64,000 nucleotides of DNA from Kosakonia radicincitans DSM 16656. Its GTDB lineage: Bacteria; Pseudomonadota; Gammaproteobacteria; Enterobacterales; Enterobacteriaceae. Below the pieces are notes generated by a model. That model saw only the letters and a program-made list of their open reading frames with translations. It searched no databases and was not told the origin of the DNA. Shown here in pieces: positions 9,146-18,279 of the stretch. Position 1 is the first letter of the stretch; the number at the start of each line of letters is the position of its first letter. The position numbers and the translations under genes are program-made. The stretch lies in assembly GCF_000280495.2 (NCBI RefSeq), contig NZ_CP018016.1, forward strand, positions 5,332,001 through 5,396,000. The letters are read 5' to 3'.

Positions 9146-9726
9146 CCTTACAACCCGCTTTCGCATCGGCGGTTCACGATGCTCAACACTGTTTTCGCCG
9201 TCTGTTAAAAGCCATGAGCGAGCCGGGCGTCATCGTCTCGTTGCCACATCTGAAACATGGCTGGTCGCCGCTTAACCCGGCATCCACCAGCGTATTACTG
9301 ACGCTGGCCGATAACGACACGCCGATCTGGCTCTCAGCTGCCGTCGACAACGATCTGGTACGCCAGAACCTGCGTTTTCACACCAATGCGCCGCTGGTTG
9401 ACCAGCCGCAGCAGTCGCTGTTTGCCGTCGCCGATCACACCCTGAGCGCCGAACAGCTCAGCGCCCTGCCCTGCGGCACGGATATCAGCCCGGAAACCAG
9501 CGCCACCTTGATTTTACAACTGCCGTCACTGAGCGGCGGCCGCATGCTGCGCCTGACTGGCCCCGGCATTCTGGAGGAGCGCATGATTGCGCCGCTGCTG
9601 CCGGAGTGCATCACCGACGAATTTACCGACCGTCCGCACTCGTTCCCCACAGGCATCGATGTGATCTTGACCTGTGGAGAACGCGCGCTGGCGATACCAC
9701 GAACCACACTGGTGGAGGTGTTCTGA
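9142..9726 (+). CDS. phnH: C-P lyase core subunit PhnH
   Basis: A 194-residue subunit of the PhnGHIJ complex, the same length as the E. coli protein. PhnH is a PLP-transferase-like fold without the cofactor and dimerises at the centre of the core complex (known). Visible family marks are the N-terminal [18 protein letters not shown] and C-terminal [11 protein letters not shown]. It overlaps phnG by 4 bases, and its stop overlaps the phnI ATG, so translation is coupled. Confidence 0.96.
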   Translation: MTLQPAFASAVHDAQHCFRRLLKAMSEPGVIVSLPHLKHGWSPLNPASTSVLLTLADNDTPIWLSAAVDNDLVRQNLRFHTNAPLVDQPQQSLFAVADHTLSAEQLSALPCGTDISPETSATLILQLPSLSGGRMLRLTGPGILEERMIAPLLPECITDEFTDRPHSFPTGIDVILTCGERALAIPRTTLVEVF

Positions 9727-10790
9727 TGTACGTTGCTGTCAAGGGGGGCGAAAAGGCGATAGCCGCAGCCCACGCGCTACAAGAACATAAGCGTCGCGGC
9801 GACAGCGAGCTTGCGGAGCTGAGCGTTGCGCAAATTGCTGAACAGATGCATCTGGCCGTCGATCGGGTGATGACCGAAGGCGGTATTGCCGATCGGGAAC
9901 TGGCGGCGCTGGCGCTGAAACAGGCAAGCGGCGATAACGTCGAAGCCATCTTTCTGCTGCGCGCCTACCGTACAACGCTACCACGCCTGGCCGTCAGCGA
10001 ACCCATTGACAGTGCGAAGATGCGTTTAGAGCGCCGGATTTCGGCGGTGTACAAAGACATTCCCGGCGGCCAGTTGCTTGGCCCGACTTACGATTACACC
10101 CATCGTTTACTCGATTTTGCGCTGCTGGCCGAGGGCGAAACGACCTCATTGCCGAAACGCGAAGTACAGCCGGAAACCACGCCGCACGTCTTTGCGCTTC
10201 TGGAACAAGAGGGGCTGGCGAAAGCTGAACAGGAGAGCGGCGCCGTGCCGGACGATATCACCCGCCAGCCGCCGGTTTACCCTTGCTCCCGCTCTGCACG
10301 TCTGCAACAACTGGCGCGCGGCGACGAAGGCTATCTGCTGGCGCTGGCCTACTCCACCCAGCGCGGTTACGGGCGCAATCACCCCTTCGCCGGGGAGATC
10401 CGCAGCGGTTATATCGACGTGGAAATAGTGCCCGAAGAGCTGGGGTTTGCAGTAAATGTCGGCGAATTGCTGATCACCGAATGTGAAATGGTCAACGGTT
10501 TTATCGCCCCGCAAGAGGACGCGCCGCACTTTACCCGTGGCTACGGGCTGGTGTTCGGCATGGGCGAACGCAAAGCGATGGCGATGGCGCTGATGGATCG
10601 CGCCCTGCAAGCCGCCGACTACGGCGAAATGATAAAAAGCCCGGCGCAGGATGAAGAGTTTGTGCTGGCGCATGCTGATAACGTCGAGGCGGCGGGTTTT
10701 GTCTCGCACCTCAAACTTCCCCACTACGTCGATTTCCAGGCCGAACTGGACTTGCTCAGACAGCTGCAACAGGAGAGCTCCCGTGGCTAA
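9726..10790 (+). CDS. phnI: C-P lyase subunit PhnI
   Basis: Catalytic partner for the nucleosidase-like first step, in which phosphonate attacks the ribose C1 of ATP and adenine leaves. The 354-residue product starts [12 protein letters not shown], as in E. coli PhnI, and has the same length. The ATG overlaps the phnH stop, so an upstream in-frame ATG at 9606 inside phnH is rejected. The 3' end overlaps phnJ by 8 bases. Confidence 0.96.
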   Translation: MYVAVKGGEKAIAAAHALQEHKRRGDSELAELSVAQIAEQMHLAVDRVMTEGGIADRELAALALKQASGDNVEAIFLLRAYRTTLPRLAVSEPIDSAKMRLERRISAVYKDIPGGQLLGPTYDYTHRLLDFALLAEGETTSLPKREVQPETTPHVFALLEQEGLAKAEQESGAVPDDITRQPPVYPCSRSARLQQLARGDEGYLLALAYSTQRGYGRNHPFAGEIRSGYIDVEIVPEELGFAVNVGELLITECEMVNGFIAPQEDAPHFTRGYGLVFGMGERKAMAMALMDRALQAADYGEMIKSPAQDEEFVLAHADNVEAAGFVSHLKLPHYVDFQAELDLLRQLQQESSRG

Positions 10791-11631
10791 CGCGCTGACC
10801 GGTTACAACTTTGCTTTTCTTGATGAGCAAACCAAACGCATGATCCGCCGGGCGCTGCTAAAAGCGGTTGCCATTCCCGGTTACCAGGTGCCGTTTGGCG
10901 GGCGCGAAATGCCGATGCCCTACGGCTGGGGTACCGGCGGTATTCAGTTAACCGCCAGCGTCATTGGCGAAGACGATGTGCTGAAAGTGATCGATCAGGG
11001 CGCGGATGACACCACCAACGCCGTCTCAATCCGCCAGTTCTTCACCCGTGTTACCGGCGTGGAAACCACCGAACGCACCGCCGACGCGACGCTGATTCAG
11101 ACTCGCCACCGCATTCCTGAAACGCCGCTGGTTGAAGATCAGATCCTGATTTACCAGGTGCCGATCCCGGAGCCGCTGCGCTTTATTGAACCGCGCGAAA
11201 CCGAAACCCGCACCATGCACGCGCTAGAAGAGTATGGCGTGATGCAGGTGAAGCTATATGAAGACATTGCCCGCTTCGGCAACTTCACCACCCGCTACGC
11301 CTGGCCGGTGAAAGTGAATGGCCGCTATGTGATGGACCCGTCGCCAATCCCGGCGTTTGATAACCCGAAAATGCACTTCATGCCCGCGCTGCAACTGTTC
11401 GGTGCCGGGCGTGAAAAACGCATTTACGCCGTTCCACCGTATACCCAGGTCGAGAGCCTCGACTTTGAGGATTACCCCTTTGCACCGCAAAAGTGGGATC
11501 AACCGTGCGCCATTTGCGGTTCCACCCACAGCTATCTGGATGAAGTGGTGCTGGATGATACCGGCACGCGCATGTTCGTCTGCTCCGATACCGACTACTG
11601 CCGCCAACAGAGCGAGGCTTTACGCAAATGA
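10783..11631 (+). CDS. phnJ: C-P lyase radical-SAM subunit PhnJ (GTG start)
   Basis: Catalytic subunit that cleaves the C-P bond of ribose-1-phosphonate-5-phosphate with a 4Fe-4S cluster and S-adenosylmethionine. The 282-residue protein begins at a GTG inside the end of phnI. The four Cys of the family are present at 242, 245, 267 and 273 (CAIC then CSDTDYC); Cys273 corresponds to the catalytic Cys272 of E. coli. One residue is inserted near the N-terminus (MANALTGYNF). Overlaps with phnI and phnK indicate one coupled operon. Confidence 0.96.
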   Translation: MANALTGYNFAFLDEQTKRMIRRALLKAVAIPGYQVPFGGREMPMPYGWGTGGIQLTASVIGEDDVLKVIDQGADDTTNAVSIRQFFTRVTGVETTERTADATLIQTRHRIPETPLVEDQILIYQVPIPEPLRFIEPRETETRTMHALEEYGVMQVKLYEDIARFGNFTTRYAWPVKVNGRYVMDPSPIPAFDNPKMHFMPALQLFGAGREKRIYAVPPYTQVESLDFEDYPFAPQKWDQPCAICGSTHSYLDEVVLDDTGTRMFVCSDTDYCRQQSEALRK

Positions 11632-12386
11632 CCCAACCGCTGCTTTCGGTGAATCAACTCTCCCATCTCTACGCGCCAGGCAAAGGGTTTCAGGACGTCT
11701 CGTTCGATCTGTGGCCGGGTGAAGTGCTGGGCATTGTCGGCGAATCCGGTTCCGGTAAAACCACCCTGCTGAATGCCATTTCAGCACGGCTGGCGCCACA
11801 GCAGGGGCAGGTTATCTATAACGACCGCGATCTGTACGCCATCAGCGAAGCCGAGCGTCGCCGTCTGCTGCGAACCGAATGGGGCGTGGTACACCAGCAT
11901 CCGCTGGATGGCCTGCGCCGCCAGGTCTCCGCCGGGGGCAATATCGGCGAGCGGCTGATGGCGACCGGCGCGCGGCATTACGGTGATATCCGCGCCTGCG
12001 CGCAACAGTGGCTGACGGATGTCGAGATCCCACCGTCACGCATTGACGATTTGCCTACCACCTTTTCCGGCGGGATGCAGCAGCGACTGCAAATTGCCCG
12101 CAATCTCGTGACGCAGCCAAAACTGGTGTTTATGGATGAACCCACCGGCGGGCTGGATGTGTCGGTTCAGGCACGTTTGCTGGATCTGCTGCGCAGCCTG
12201 GTGGTGGAGATGAACCTTGCCGTGGTGATGGTGACCCATGATTTGGGCGTCGCACGCCTGCTGGCAAACCGTCTGCTGGTTATGAAACAGGGCCAGGTGG
12301 TGGAAAGTGGGTTAACCGATCGCGTGCTCGACGATCCACATCACCCCTATACCCAGTTGCTGGTTTCCTCGGTCTTGCAAAATTAA
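11628..12386 (+). CDS. phnK: PhnK ABC-type ATP-binding protein of C-P lyase
   Basis: Soluble ABC-family ATPase that docks on the PhnGHIJ complex, not a transporter component (known from E. coli). Walker [10 protein letters not shown] lies near residue 38, the signature [13 protein letters not shown] near 145 and Walker B with DEPTGGLDV near 168. The 252-residue length is usual. The start overlaps the phnJ stop (ATGA), and phnL follows after 10 bases with an AAGGAG site. Confidence 0.95.
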   Translation: MTQPLLSVNQLSHLYAPGKGFQDVSFDLWPGEVLGIVGESGSGKTTLLNAISARLAPQQGQVIYNDRDLYAISEAERRRLLRTEWGVVHQHPLDGLRRQVSAGGNIGERLMATGARHYGDIRACAQQWLTDVEIPPSRIDDLPTTFSGGMQQRLQIARNLVTQPKLVFMDEPTGGLDVSVQARLLDLLRSLVVEMNLAVVMVTHDLGVARLLANRLLVMKQGQVVESGLTDRVLDDPHHPYTQLLVSSVLQN

Positions 12387-12396
12387 GGAGTCTGCG

Positions 12397-13083
12397 ATGT
12401 CTGTTTTGCGTGTGGAAAATGTCAGCAAAACCTTTGTGCTGCACCATCAGAACGGCGTACGACTGCCGGTGCTGCGCGACACCTCGCTGGAGGTGAACGC
12501 CGGGGAATGCGTGGTGCTGCACGGCCACTCCGGCAGTGGAAAATCGACGCTGCTGCGCTCGCTGTATGCCAACTATTTGCCGGACGCCGGGCATATTCAT
12601 GTCAAACATGGCGATGAATGGGTCGATTTGGTGCAAGCTCCGGCGCGAAAAGTACTGGACGTGCGTCGTCATACCATCGGCTGGGTCAGCCAGTTTTTAC
12701 GCGTCATTCCACGCGTCAGCGCGCTGGACGTGGTAATGCAACCGCTGCTGGAGCTGGGGCTTTCCCGCGATGTCTGCATCGGCAAAGCCAGCCAGTTGCT
12801 GACGCGGCTGAATGTGCCGGAACGCTTGTGGCACCTTGCACCGGCAACGTTCTCCGGCGGCGAGCAGCAGCGCGTCAACATCGCCCGCGGCTTTATTGTT
12901 GACTACCCGATTCTACTGCTTGATGAACCGACCGCCTCGCTGGATGCGAAAAACAGCGCCGCCGTCGTTGAACTGATCGCGCAGGCCAAAGCGCGCGGCG
13001 CAGCGATTGTCGGCATATTCCATGACGAGGCCGTGCGCGAAAGCGTCGCCGACCGTCTGTTTCCGATGGGAATCTCCGCATGA
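12397..13083 (+). CDS. phnL: PhnL ABC-type ATP-binding protein of C-P lyase
   Basis: Second ABC-family ATPase of the C-P lyase system. It forms a PhnK-PhnL pair on the core complex and is also reported to assist the first reaction. The 228-residue product has Walker [10 protein letters not shown], signature [14 protein letters not shown] and Walker B with DEPTASLD. No membrane partner is encoded nearby, consistent with a non-transport role. The stop overlaps the phnM start. Confidence 0.95.
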   Translation: MSVLRVENVSKTFVLHHQNGVRLPVLRDTSLEVNAGECVVLHGHSGSGKSTLLRSLYANYLPDAGHIHVKHGDEWVDLVQAPARKVLDVRRHTIGWVSQFLRVIPRVSALDVVMQPLLELGLSRDVCIGKASQLLTRLNVPERLWHLAPATFSGGEQQRVNIARGFIVDYPILLLDEPTASLDAKNSAAVVELIAQAKARGAAIVGIFHDEAVRESVADRLFPMGISA

Positions 13084-14216
13084 TTATCAACAATGTAAAA
13101 CTGATCCTTGAAGACGAAGTGGTCGACGGTTCGCTGGAAGTGCGCGACGGCGTGATCCGCGCCTTCGCCGAAACCCAAAGCCGCCAGCCAGGCGCTCATG
13201 ATGGTGACGGCGGCTGGTTGCTGCCGGGGCTTATCGAACTGCATACGGACAACCTCGACAAATTCTTCACCCCGCGCCCGAAAGTGGACTGGCCCGCCCA
13301 CTCCGCAATGAGCAGCCACGACGCGCTGATGGTCGCCAACGGCATCACTACAGTGCTGGATGCGGTCGCCATTGGCGATGTGCGCGACGGCGGCGATCGG
13401 CTGGAGAATCTGGAGAAGATGATCAACGCGGTGGAAGATTCGCAAAAACGCGGGCTAAATCGCGCGGAACATCGCCTGCATTTACGCTGCGAACTGCCGC
13501 ACCACACCACTCTGCCGCTGTTTGAAAAGCTGGTCGGCCGCGAGCCGGTGACGCTGGTATCGCTGATGGATCACTCCCCAGGCCAGCGCCAGTACGCCAG
13601 CTACGAAAAGTATCGCGATTACTATCAGGGTAAATATCACCTGACCAACGAACAAATGGATGCGTTTGAACAGGAGCAACTGGCGCTGGCCGCCGAATGG
13701 TCGCAGCCTAACCGGATGGCAATTGCCGCGCTCTGCCGGGCGCGTAACCTGCCGCTGGCCAGCCATGATGACGCCACGCGCGAACATGTGGTGGAATCCC
13801 ACCAGTTAGGCAGCGTGATCGCAGAATTCCCCACCACCTTTGCCGCCGCCGAAGCCTCGCGCGAGCACGGCCTGAGCGTGCTGATGGGTGCGCCGAATAT
13901 CGTGCGCGGCGGCTCGCACTCCGGCAATGTGGCGGCGCATAAACTGGCGCAGCTCGGCATGCTGGACATTCTCTCATCGGATTATTATCCCGCCAGCCTG
14001 CTGGATGCCGCCTTCCGCGTTGCGGCGGATGAGCAGAATGATTTCACCCTGCCGCGCGCTATTCAGTTGGTAACGAAAAATCCGGCACAGGCGCTCAAGC
14101 TTGACGATCGCGGAACGCTCGGCGAAGGAAAACGAGCCGATCTGGTGCTGGTGCACAATAAAGGCGACCACGTCCGCGTCGATCACGTCTGGCGCGAGGG
14201 GAAACGGGTGTTCTGA
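13080..14216 (+). CDS. phnM: PhnM triphosphate diphosphatase
   Basis: Amidohydrolase-superfamily enzyme that removes pyrophosphate from alpha-D-ribose-1-phosphonate-5-triphosphate, giving the PhnJ substrate. The 378-residue protein has the metal-binding signature region [12 protein letters not shown] near residue 50 and the C-terminal amidohydrolase blocks ([33 protein letters not shown]). Length equals E. coli PhnM. It overlaps phnL by 4 bases and phnN by 1. Confidence 0.96.
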   Translation: MIINNVKLILEDEVVDGSLEVRDGVIRAFAETQSRQPGAHDGDGGWLLPGLIELHTDNLDKFFTPRPKVDWPAHSAMSSHDALMVANGITTVLDAVAIGDVRDGGDRLENLEKMINAVEDSQKRGLNRAEHRLHLRCELPHHTTLPLFEKLVGREPVTLVSLMDHSPGQRQYASYEKYRDYYQGKYHLTNEQMDAFEQEQLALAAEWSQPNRMAIAALCRARNLPLASHDDATREHVVESHQLGSVIAEFPTTFAAAEASREHGLSVLMGAPNIVRGGSHSGNVAAHKLAQLGMLDILSSDYYPASLLDAAFRVAADEQNDFTLPRAIQLVTKNPAQALKLDDRGTLGEGKRADLVLVHNKGDHVRVDHVWREGKRVF

Positions 14217-14764
14217 TGGGCAGACTGATCTGGTTGATGGGGCCATCCGGTGCCGGAAAAGATACGCTGCTGGCCGCGCTACGCAGCCGCGAGCATCCCC
14301 AGTTGCTGGTGGCGCACCGCTATATCACGCGCCCGGCAAGTTCCGGCAGCGAGAACCATATCGAGCTAAGCGAAAAGGAGTTTTTTACCCGCGACGAGCA
14401 GCATCTGTTTACCCTGAGCTGGCACGCCAACGATCTCTACTACGGTATCGGCGTGGAGGTCGATCTCTGGTTGCAGGCGGGGTTTGATGTGGTGGTCAAC
14501 GGTTCGCGCGGTCATCTGCCGCAGGCGCAGACGCAATACGGCGAGGTGCTGATGCCAGTGTATGTGCAGGTATCACCGGAGATTTTGCGCCAGCGGCTGG
14601 AAAAACGCGGACGTGAAAGCAGCGTGGAAATTACCGCGCGGCTGGAACGCGCGGCCCGTTACTCGGCGGGTGACTGTCTGACGCTGAACAACGACGGGAG
14701 TCTGCTACAGTCAGTGGAAGGATTGATCTCGTTGATACGCGCGCAACAAGGGAAAAGTGCGTAA
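14216..14764 (+). CDS. phnN: PhnN ribose 1,5-bisphosphate phosphokinase
   Basis: Kinase converting alpha-D-ribose-1,5-bisphosphate to PRPP, linking phosphonate-derived ribose to nucleotide synthesis. The 182-residue protein has a guanylate-kinase-like fold signalled by the P-loop GPSGAGKDT near residue 10 and the [16 protein letters not shown] region. The ATG overlaps the phnM stop. About 60 bases separate it from phnP, the place where E. coli has phnO (aminoalkylphosphonate acetyltransferase); no phnO is present. Confidence 0.94.
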   Translation: MGRLIWLMGPSGAGKDTLLAALRSREHPQLLVAHRYITRPASSGSENHIELSEKEFFTRDEQHLFTLSWHANDLYYGIGVEVDLWLQAGFDVVVNGSRGHLPQAQTQYGEVLMPVYVQVSPEILRQRLEKRGRESSVEITARLERAARYSAGDCLTLNNDGSLLQSVEGLISLIRAQQGKSA

Positions 14765-14824
14765 TGCTGCCGGCGCATGCAGCACGCGCCGTTTACGTTA
14801 ACTCAACCGTTAAAGCGAGGCGCT

Positions 14825-15583
14825 ATGAGCCTGACTCTCACTCTGACCGGCACCGGCGGTGCACAACTGGTTCCGGTATTCGGTTGCGATTGCGCAGCCT
14901 GCTTACGTGCGCGCCAGCAGTCGCAATATCGTCGCCAGCCTTGCAGCGGCGTGGTGCAGTTTAACGACGCGGTGACACTGCTGGATGCCGGGCTTACCGA
15001 TTTAATGGAACGTTTCCCGGCGGGTCAGTTTCAGCAGATTCTGTTGACGCATTACCATATGGATCATGTGCAGGGGCTGTTTCCGCTGCGCTGGGGCTTA
15101 GGCGCGAAAATCCCGGTTTACGGCCCGCCGGATGAACAGGGCTGCGACGATCTGTTTAAACATCCCGGTCTGCTTGATTTCAGCCATACCGTTGAACCGT
15201 TTGTGGTGTTCGATCTGCAAGGATTGCAGGTCATGCCGTTGCCGCTGAAGCACTCGAAACTCACCTTTGGTTATTTGCTGGAATCGGCGCACAGCCGGGT
15301 CGCCTGGCTTTCGGATACTGCCGGTCTGCCGGATAAGACGCTTAAGTTTTTACTCAATAATCGCCCGCAGGTGGTAATCATTGATTGCAGTGAACCGCCC
15401 TGCGCAGAGACGCCGAAAAATCATAACGATCTGCGCACCGTTATCGCCCTGAATGAGGTGATTGGCTGCCCGCGCGTCGTGCTAACCCATATCGGGCATC
15501 GCTTTGACGTCTGGTTGATGAATAACGCACTGCCGACGGGGTTTGAGGCGGGTTTTGATGGCATGCGGATTGTACTGGATTAG
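14825..15583 (+). CDS. phnP: PhnP phosphoribosyl cyclic phosphodiesterase
   Basis: Metallo-beta-lactamase-fold enzyme that opens 5-phospho-alpha-D-ribose 1,2-cyclic phosphate, the product of PhnJ, to ribose-1,5-bisphosphate. The HxHxDH motif is present as THYHMDH near residue 75, and the [10 protein letters not shown] region near the N-terminus resembles the extra zinc site of E. coli PhnP. The ATG at 14825 follows GAGG and gives 252 residues, matching E. coli. It is the last gene of the operon. No clear terminator follows, only short GGTTG/CAACC and GGGT/ACCC hairpins near 15700. Confidence 0.95.
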   Translation: MSLTLTLTGTGGAQLVPVFGCDCAACLRARQQSQYRRQPCSGVVQFNDAVTLLDAGLTDLMERFPAGQFQQILLTHYHMDHVQGLFPLRWGLGAKIPVYGPPDEQGCDDLFKHPGLLDFSHTVEPFVVFDLQGLQVMPLPLKHSKLTFGYLLESAHSRVAWLSDTAGLPDKTLKFLLNNRPQVVIIDCSEPPCAETPKNHNDLRTVIALNEVIGCPRVVLTHIGHRFDVWLMNNALPTGFEAGFDGMRIVLD

Positions 15584-15779
15584 ACCGCACAATATGGATA
15601 TATTCGTCCCGTTGCTTACCGGCATGGGTTAAGCAGACGCAGCCTGTAAAGAGGTCGTTTGAAGGATAAAGCGTACAGACTCGCACTGATAGGGTTGTGG
15701 ATAACGCAACCGGGTCTTAAATACCCGCGTGTGACCAATAAATAATTAGCACATCGCGGCTTACAGAGTATGACTTGCC

Positions 15780-16124
15780 ATGAATGTGCTTTTTATTTGT
15801 AGCCGCAACCAATGGCGCAGCCCGACCGCTGAGCAGGTGTTCCGTCGCTACCCCGGGGTAAATGCTCGCTCTGCTGGCACACAACGCCATGCGAGAAAAA
15901 CTGTCTCGCCCGCCATTCTCTCCTGGGCAGACGTCATCTGTGTGATGGAAGAAAAACACAAAAACAGCATCCTTGCCGACTTTAGCCGCCTGGTGCAGCA
16001 TAAACCTGTTTATGTGCTTGATATTCCTGATCAATACCATTTTATGGACCCGCAACTAATCACGCTGCTTGAGGATATCGTTCCGGAACGCCTGGGTTTG
16101 CGCGTGCCGGTGCTGGCGCGTTAG
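15780..16124 (+). CDS. Small low-molecular-weight phosphotyrosine phosphatase-like protein
   Basis: A 114-residue protein that begins with a phosphatase-loop-like motif CSRNQWRSPTAEQVF. This keeps the C-X5-R-S/T core of the LMW-PTP family, but W replaces the usual second Cys and R replaces the usual Gly. It is shorter than typical family members (about 140-155), and the C-terminal DPY-type general-acid motif is replaced by DPQ. It may be a divergent or reduced phosphatase; activity is not assured. No good ribosome-binding site is seen. It converges on yjdP and their stop codons overlap. Confidence 0.65.
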   Translation: MNVLFICSRNQWRSPTAEQVFRRYPGVNARSAGTQRHARKTVSPAILSWADVICVMEEKHKNSILADFSRLVQHKPVYVLDIPDQYHFMDPQLITLLEDIVPERLGLRVPVLAR

Positions 16125-16429
16125 CGATCATCATCCTCTTCCAGCCTGCGTTCTTCGTCATCCAGCTGGCGTCGCTCCCGATCGAGCTGACGCTGGCGCT
16201 CATCAAGCTGGCGTCGCCTGTCTTCAAGCTGCCGGTAGCGGTTGTCATAATTCCGGTACTGCTCGTCGCTGCGGCGGCTGCTTTCATCGTCGCGACTGCC
16301 GTCAGAGCTGTACGCGTCGCCGATTGCCCGCTGAATATTGCCAATAGCGTCGTCGATAATATCGGCGTGCGCCATCTGACTACTGAGTGAAAGAGCGCCG
16401 AATAACAGCGCGGTCGCGTAACGTTTCAT
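16121..16429 (-). CDS. yjdP: YjdP family periplasmic protein with charged coil
   Basis: A 102-residue protein similar to E. coli YjdP. It has an N-terminal signal peptide (MKRYATALLFGALSLS, predicted cleavage after AHA), a short conserved DIIDDAIGNIQRAI block and a C-terminal half of repeated charged Arg/Gln/Asp/Glu heptads (RRRQLDERQRQLDRERRQLD) likely to form a single helix or coiled coil in the periplasm. Function unknown. It lies between the LMW-phosphatase-like gene (convergent) and rpiB, as yjdP precedes rpiB in E. coli. Confidence 0.88.
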   Translation of the reverse strand: MKRYATALLFGALSLSSQMAHADIIDDAIGNIQRAIGDAYSSDGSRDDESSRRSDEQYRNYDNRYRQLEDRRRQLDERQRQLDRERRQLDDEERRLEEDDDR

Positions 16430-16500
16430 AAAGCCAGTCTCAAAGGGGGGACTGGCTGTACGTTAGTGCAGAGGCTGCCTTAGCGGGTAGCGGAGGAATC

Positions 16501-16962
16501 TCAATTACGGGCGGAAGGTGGCTGCTTCTCAATTTGCGCAATCGCATCCACGCGTAGCTGATGGCGACCGCCTTCAAACTCGGCGCCCAGCCAGTTATCG
16601 ACAATCATTTTCGCCAGTTCCAGCCCGATAACGCGCGAACCGAACGCCAGTACATTGGTGTCGTTATGCTGGCGCGAAAGCTGTGCGGAGTAAGGTTCGC
16701 TACACACCACCGCACGAATACCGGGGAATTTATTGGCGGTGATAGAGATGCCAACGCCGGTACCGCAAATCAAAATACCGCCGTCTGCCTCGCCATTCAG
16801 TACCGATTGTGCTACCTCGCTGGCGAAGCGGGGATAATCGGTGCGTGTCGTCGACCATGTGCCTTTATCAATGATTTCAATACCTTTTGCTGACAGATGC
16901 GCCAGGATATCCGCCTTCAGGATAAACCCGACATGATCGCAGCCGAACGCAATCTTCTTCAT
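16501..16962 (-). CDS. rpiB: Ribose-5-phosphate isomerase B / allose-6-phosphate isomerase
   Basis: Interconverts ribose 5-phosphate and ribulose 5-phosphate and, in the D-allose pathway, allose 6-phosphate and allulose 6-phosphate. The 153-residue protein carries the RpiB family blocks: GCDHVGF at 7-13, catalytic Cys66 in ILICGTGVGIS, and His99 in SRQHND. It is divergent from alsR, whose product represses rpiB and als in E. coli. Confidence 0.95.
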   Translation of the reverse strand: MKKIAFGCDHVGFILKADILAHLSAKGIEIIDKGTWSTTRTDYPRFASEVAQSVLNGEADGGILICGTGVGISITANKFPGIRAVVCSEPYSAQLSRQHNDTNVLAFGSRVIGLELAKMIVDNWLGAEFEGGRHQLRVDAIAQIEKQPPSARN

Positions 16963-17326
16963 ATATCCGCCTGGTTAGTGTGCAAACTTTACGAACCCGG
17001 TGAGTTTTGTGATTTTTGACCGGTTAACTGCTGAATAAAACCGCAAAACCACCGGGAACAGCGCCTGTTCTACACGGCATGAATTCACAAATCAATAGCC
17101 TTATGTGCATGAAAACCCCTACACCTCAGACGTACCACATTTCATAAATCAATATAATTTATTGTTTTTAAAACAAAACTGATGAGCGCACCAACCAAAA
17201 CATTACAGAAAACTTCACAACACACAAAACTTTATGAATTAATTAATTCTGTGAAGTTGCCGACATATTTATGGTTCCGGATGTGGTGATATAGTGTCGT
17301 CTTCATTTCAAGGACAAGAGAAAGCG
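16963..17326. other. Divergent rpiB-alsR control region
   Basis: AT-rich, non-coding, 364 bases. It should hold the promoters of rpiB and of alsR-BACEK. The clearest structured element is the inverted repeat at 17211-17258, listed separately. Repeated motifs of the type CAAACTTTAYGAA occur at about 16983 and 17226. No small gene was recognised. Confidence 0.6.
17211..17258. promoter_or_regulatory. Candidate AlsR (RpiR) operator
   Basis: AACTTCACA at 17211-17219 is matched by its exact complement TGTGAAGTT at 17250-17258. Between them lies the palindrome GAATTAATTAATTC (17236-17249). Such dyads between a divergent repressor gene and its target fit an AlsR binding site, but no AlsR consensus was available for comparison. 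Confidence 0.4.
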
Positions 17327-18217
17327 ATGAGTCAGACAGAATTCGACCACGGTCTTCCCAACGGCATCGGCCTCGCCCCTTACCTGCGCATGAAGCAGGA
17401 AGGGATGACGGAAAACGAAAGCCGCATCGTGGATTGGCTATTAACACCGGGCAATATCAGCGATGCCTCCGCGATTAAAGATGTAGCGGAGATGCTGACG
17501 GTGTCGGAAGCCATGATCGTGAAAGTGTCGAAACTGCTGGGTTTTAGCGGTTTCCGCAATCTGCGCAGCGCACTGGTGGAGTACTTCTCTCACTCGCAGC
17601 AGGTGCTGCCCGCTGAGCTGTCGTTTGACGAAGCGCCGCAGGATGTGGTGAACAAAGTGTTCAATATTACGCTGCGCACCATTATGGAAGGCCAGTCGAT
17701 CGTTAACGTGGATGAAATCCACCGCGCGGCGCGCTTCTTCTATCAGGCCAAACAGCGCGATCTCTACGGCGTTGGCGGCTCTAACGCCATCTGCGCCGAT
17801 ATTGAACATAAGATGTTGCGCATCGGGGTTCGCTGCCACGCTTACCAGGACGCGCACATTATGATGATGTCCGCATCGCTGCTTAAAGAGGGCGATGTCG
17901 TACTGGTGGTGTCGCATTCCGGACGCACCAGTGATTTAAAAGCGGCCGTTGAGCTGGCGAAAAAAAATGGGGCAAAAATTATTTGTATTACTCACAGCTA
18001 CCATTCGCCGATTGCCAAAATGGCCGACTTTATTATTTGCTCGCCAGCACCAGAGACCCCTTTATTAGGGCGAAATGCTTCAGCACGAATATTACAATTA
18101 ACACTACTTGATGCTTTTTTTGTTTCGGTTGCACAACAGAACATTGAACTGGCCACACAGAATATGCAAAAAACCGGTGCCATCGTTGATTTTTTCTCAC
18201 CGGGCGCATTGAAGTAA
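17327..18217 (+). CDS. alsR: AlsR (RpiR) transcriptional repressor of rpiB and als
   Basis: RpiR-family repressor with an N-terminal helix-turn-helix (about residues 15-90; VAEMLTVSEAMIVKVSKLLG) and a C-terminal SIS sugar-phosphate-binding domain (GVGGSNAICADIEHK, VSHSGRTSD). The 296-residue protein begins MSQTEFDHGLPNGIGLAPYL, like E. coli RpiR. The ATG at 17327 is preferred to the upstream 17294 codon because it follows AGAG and matches E. coli. In E. coli it represses rpiB and the als operon until D-allose is present. Confidence 0.95.
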   Translation: MSQTEFDHGLPNGIGLAPYLRMKQEGMTENESRIVDWLLTPGNISDASAIKDVAEMLTVSEAMIVKVSKLLGFSGFRNLRSALVEYFSHSQQVLPAELSFDEAPQDVVNKVFNITLRTIMEGQSIVNVDEIHRAARFFYQAKQRDLYGVGGSNAICADIEHKMLRIGVRCHAYQDAHIMMMSASLLKEGDVVLVVSHSGRTSDLKAAVELAKKNGAKIICITHSYHSPIAKMADFIICSPAPETPLLGRNASARILQLTLLDAFFVSVAQQNIELATQNMQKTGAIVDFFSPGALK

Positions 18218-18225
18218 AAACAAAT

Positions 18226-18251
18226 ACTCATCCCGCCGCAACGGGATGAGT
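18226..18251. repeat. Intercistronic hairpin between alsR and alsB
   Basis: ACTCATCCCG and CGGGATGAGT form a perfect 10-bp stem with a 6-base loop. No T run follows on the plus strand, so it is more likely an mRNA-stability or partial attenuation element than a full terminator. Confidence 0.55.
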
Positions 18252-18279
18252 AAAATTACCCTACAATGAGAAGACCACT

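Noticed and set aside
14765..14824. phnO remnant between phnN and phnP
   Set aside because: Only 60 bases remain and no acetyltransferase-like sequence is visible; a small TGCTGC/GCAGCA hairpin is all that is seen.
16121..16429. Repetitive sequence resembling a short tandem-repeat or CRISPR-like array
   Set aside because: The periodicity comes from Arg/Gln/Asp/Glu heptads encoded by yjdP. There are no regular spacers.
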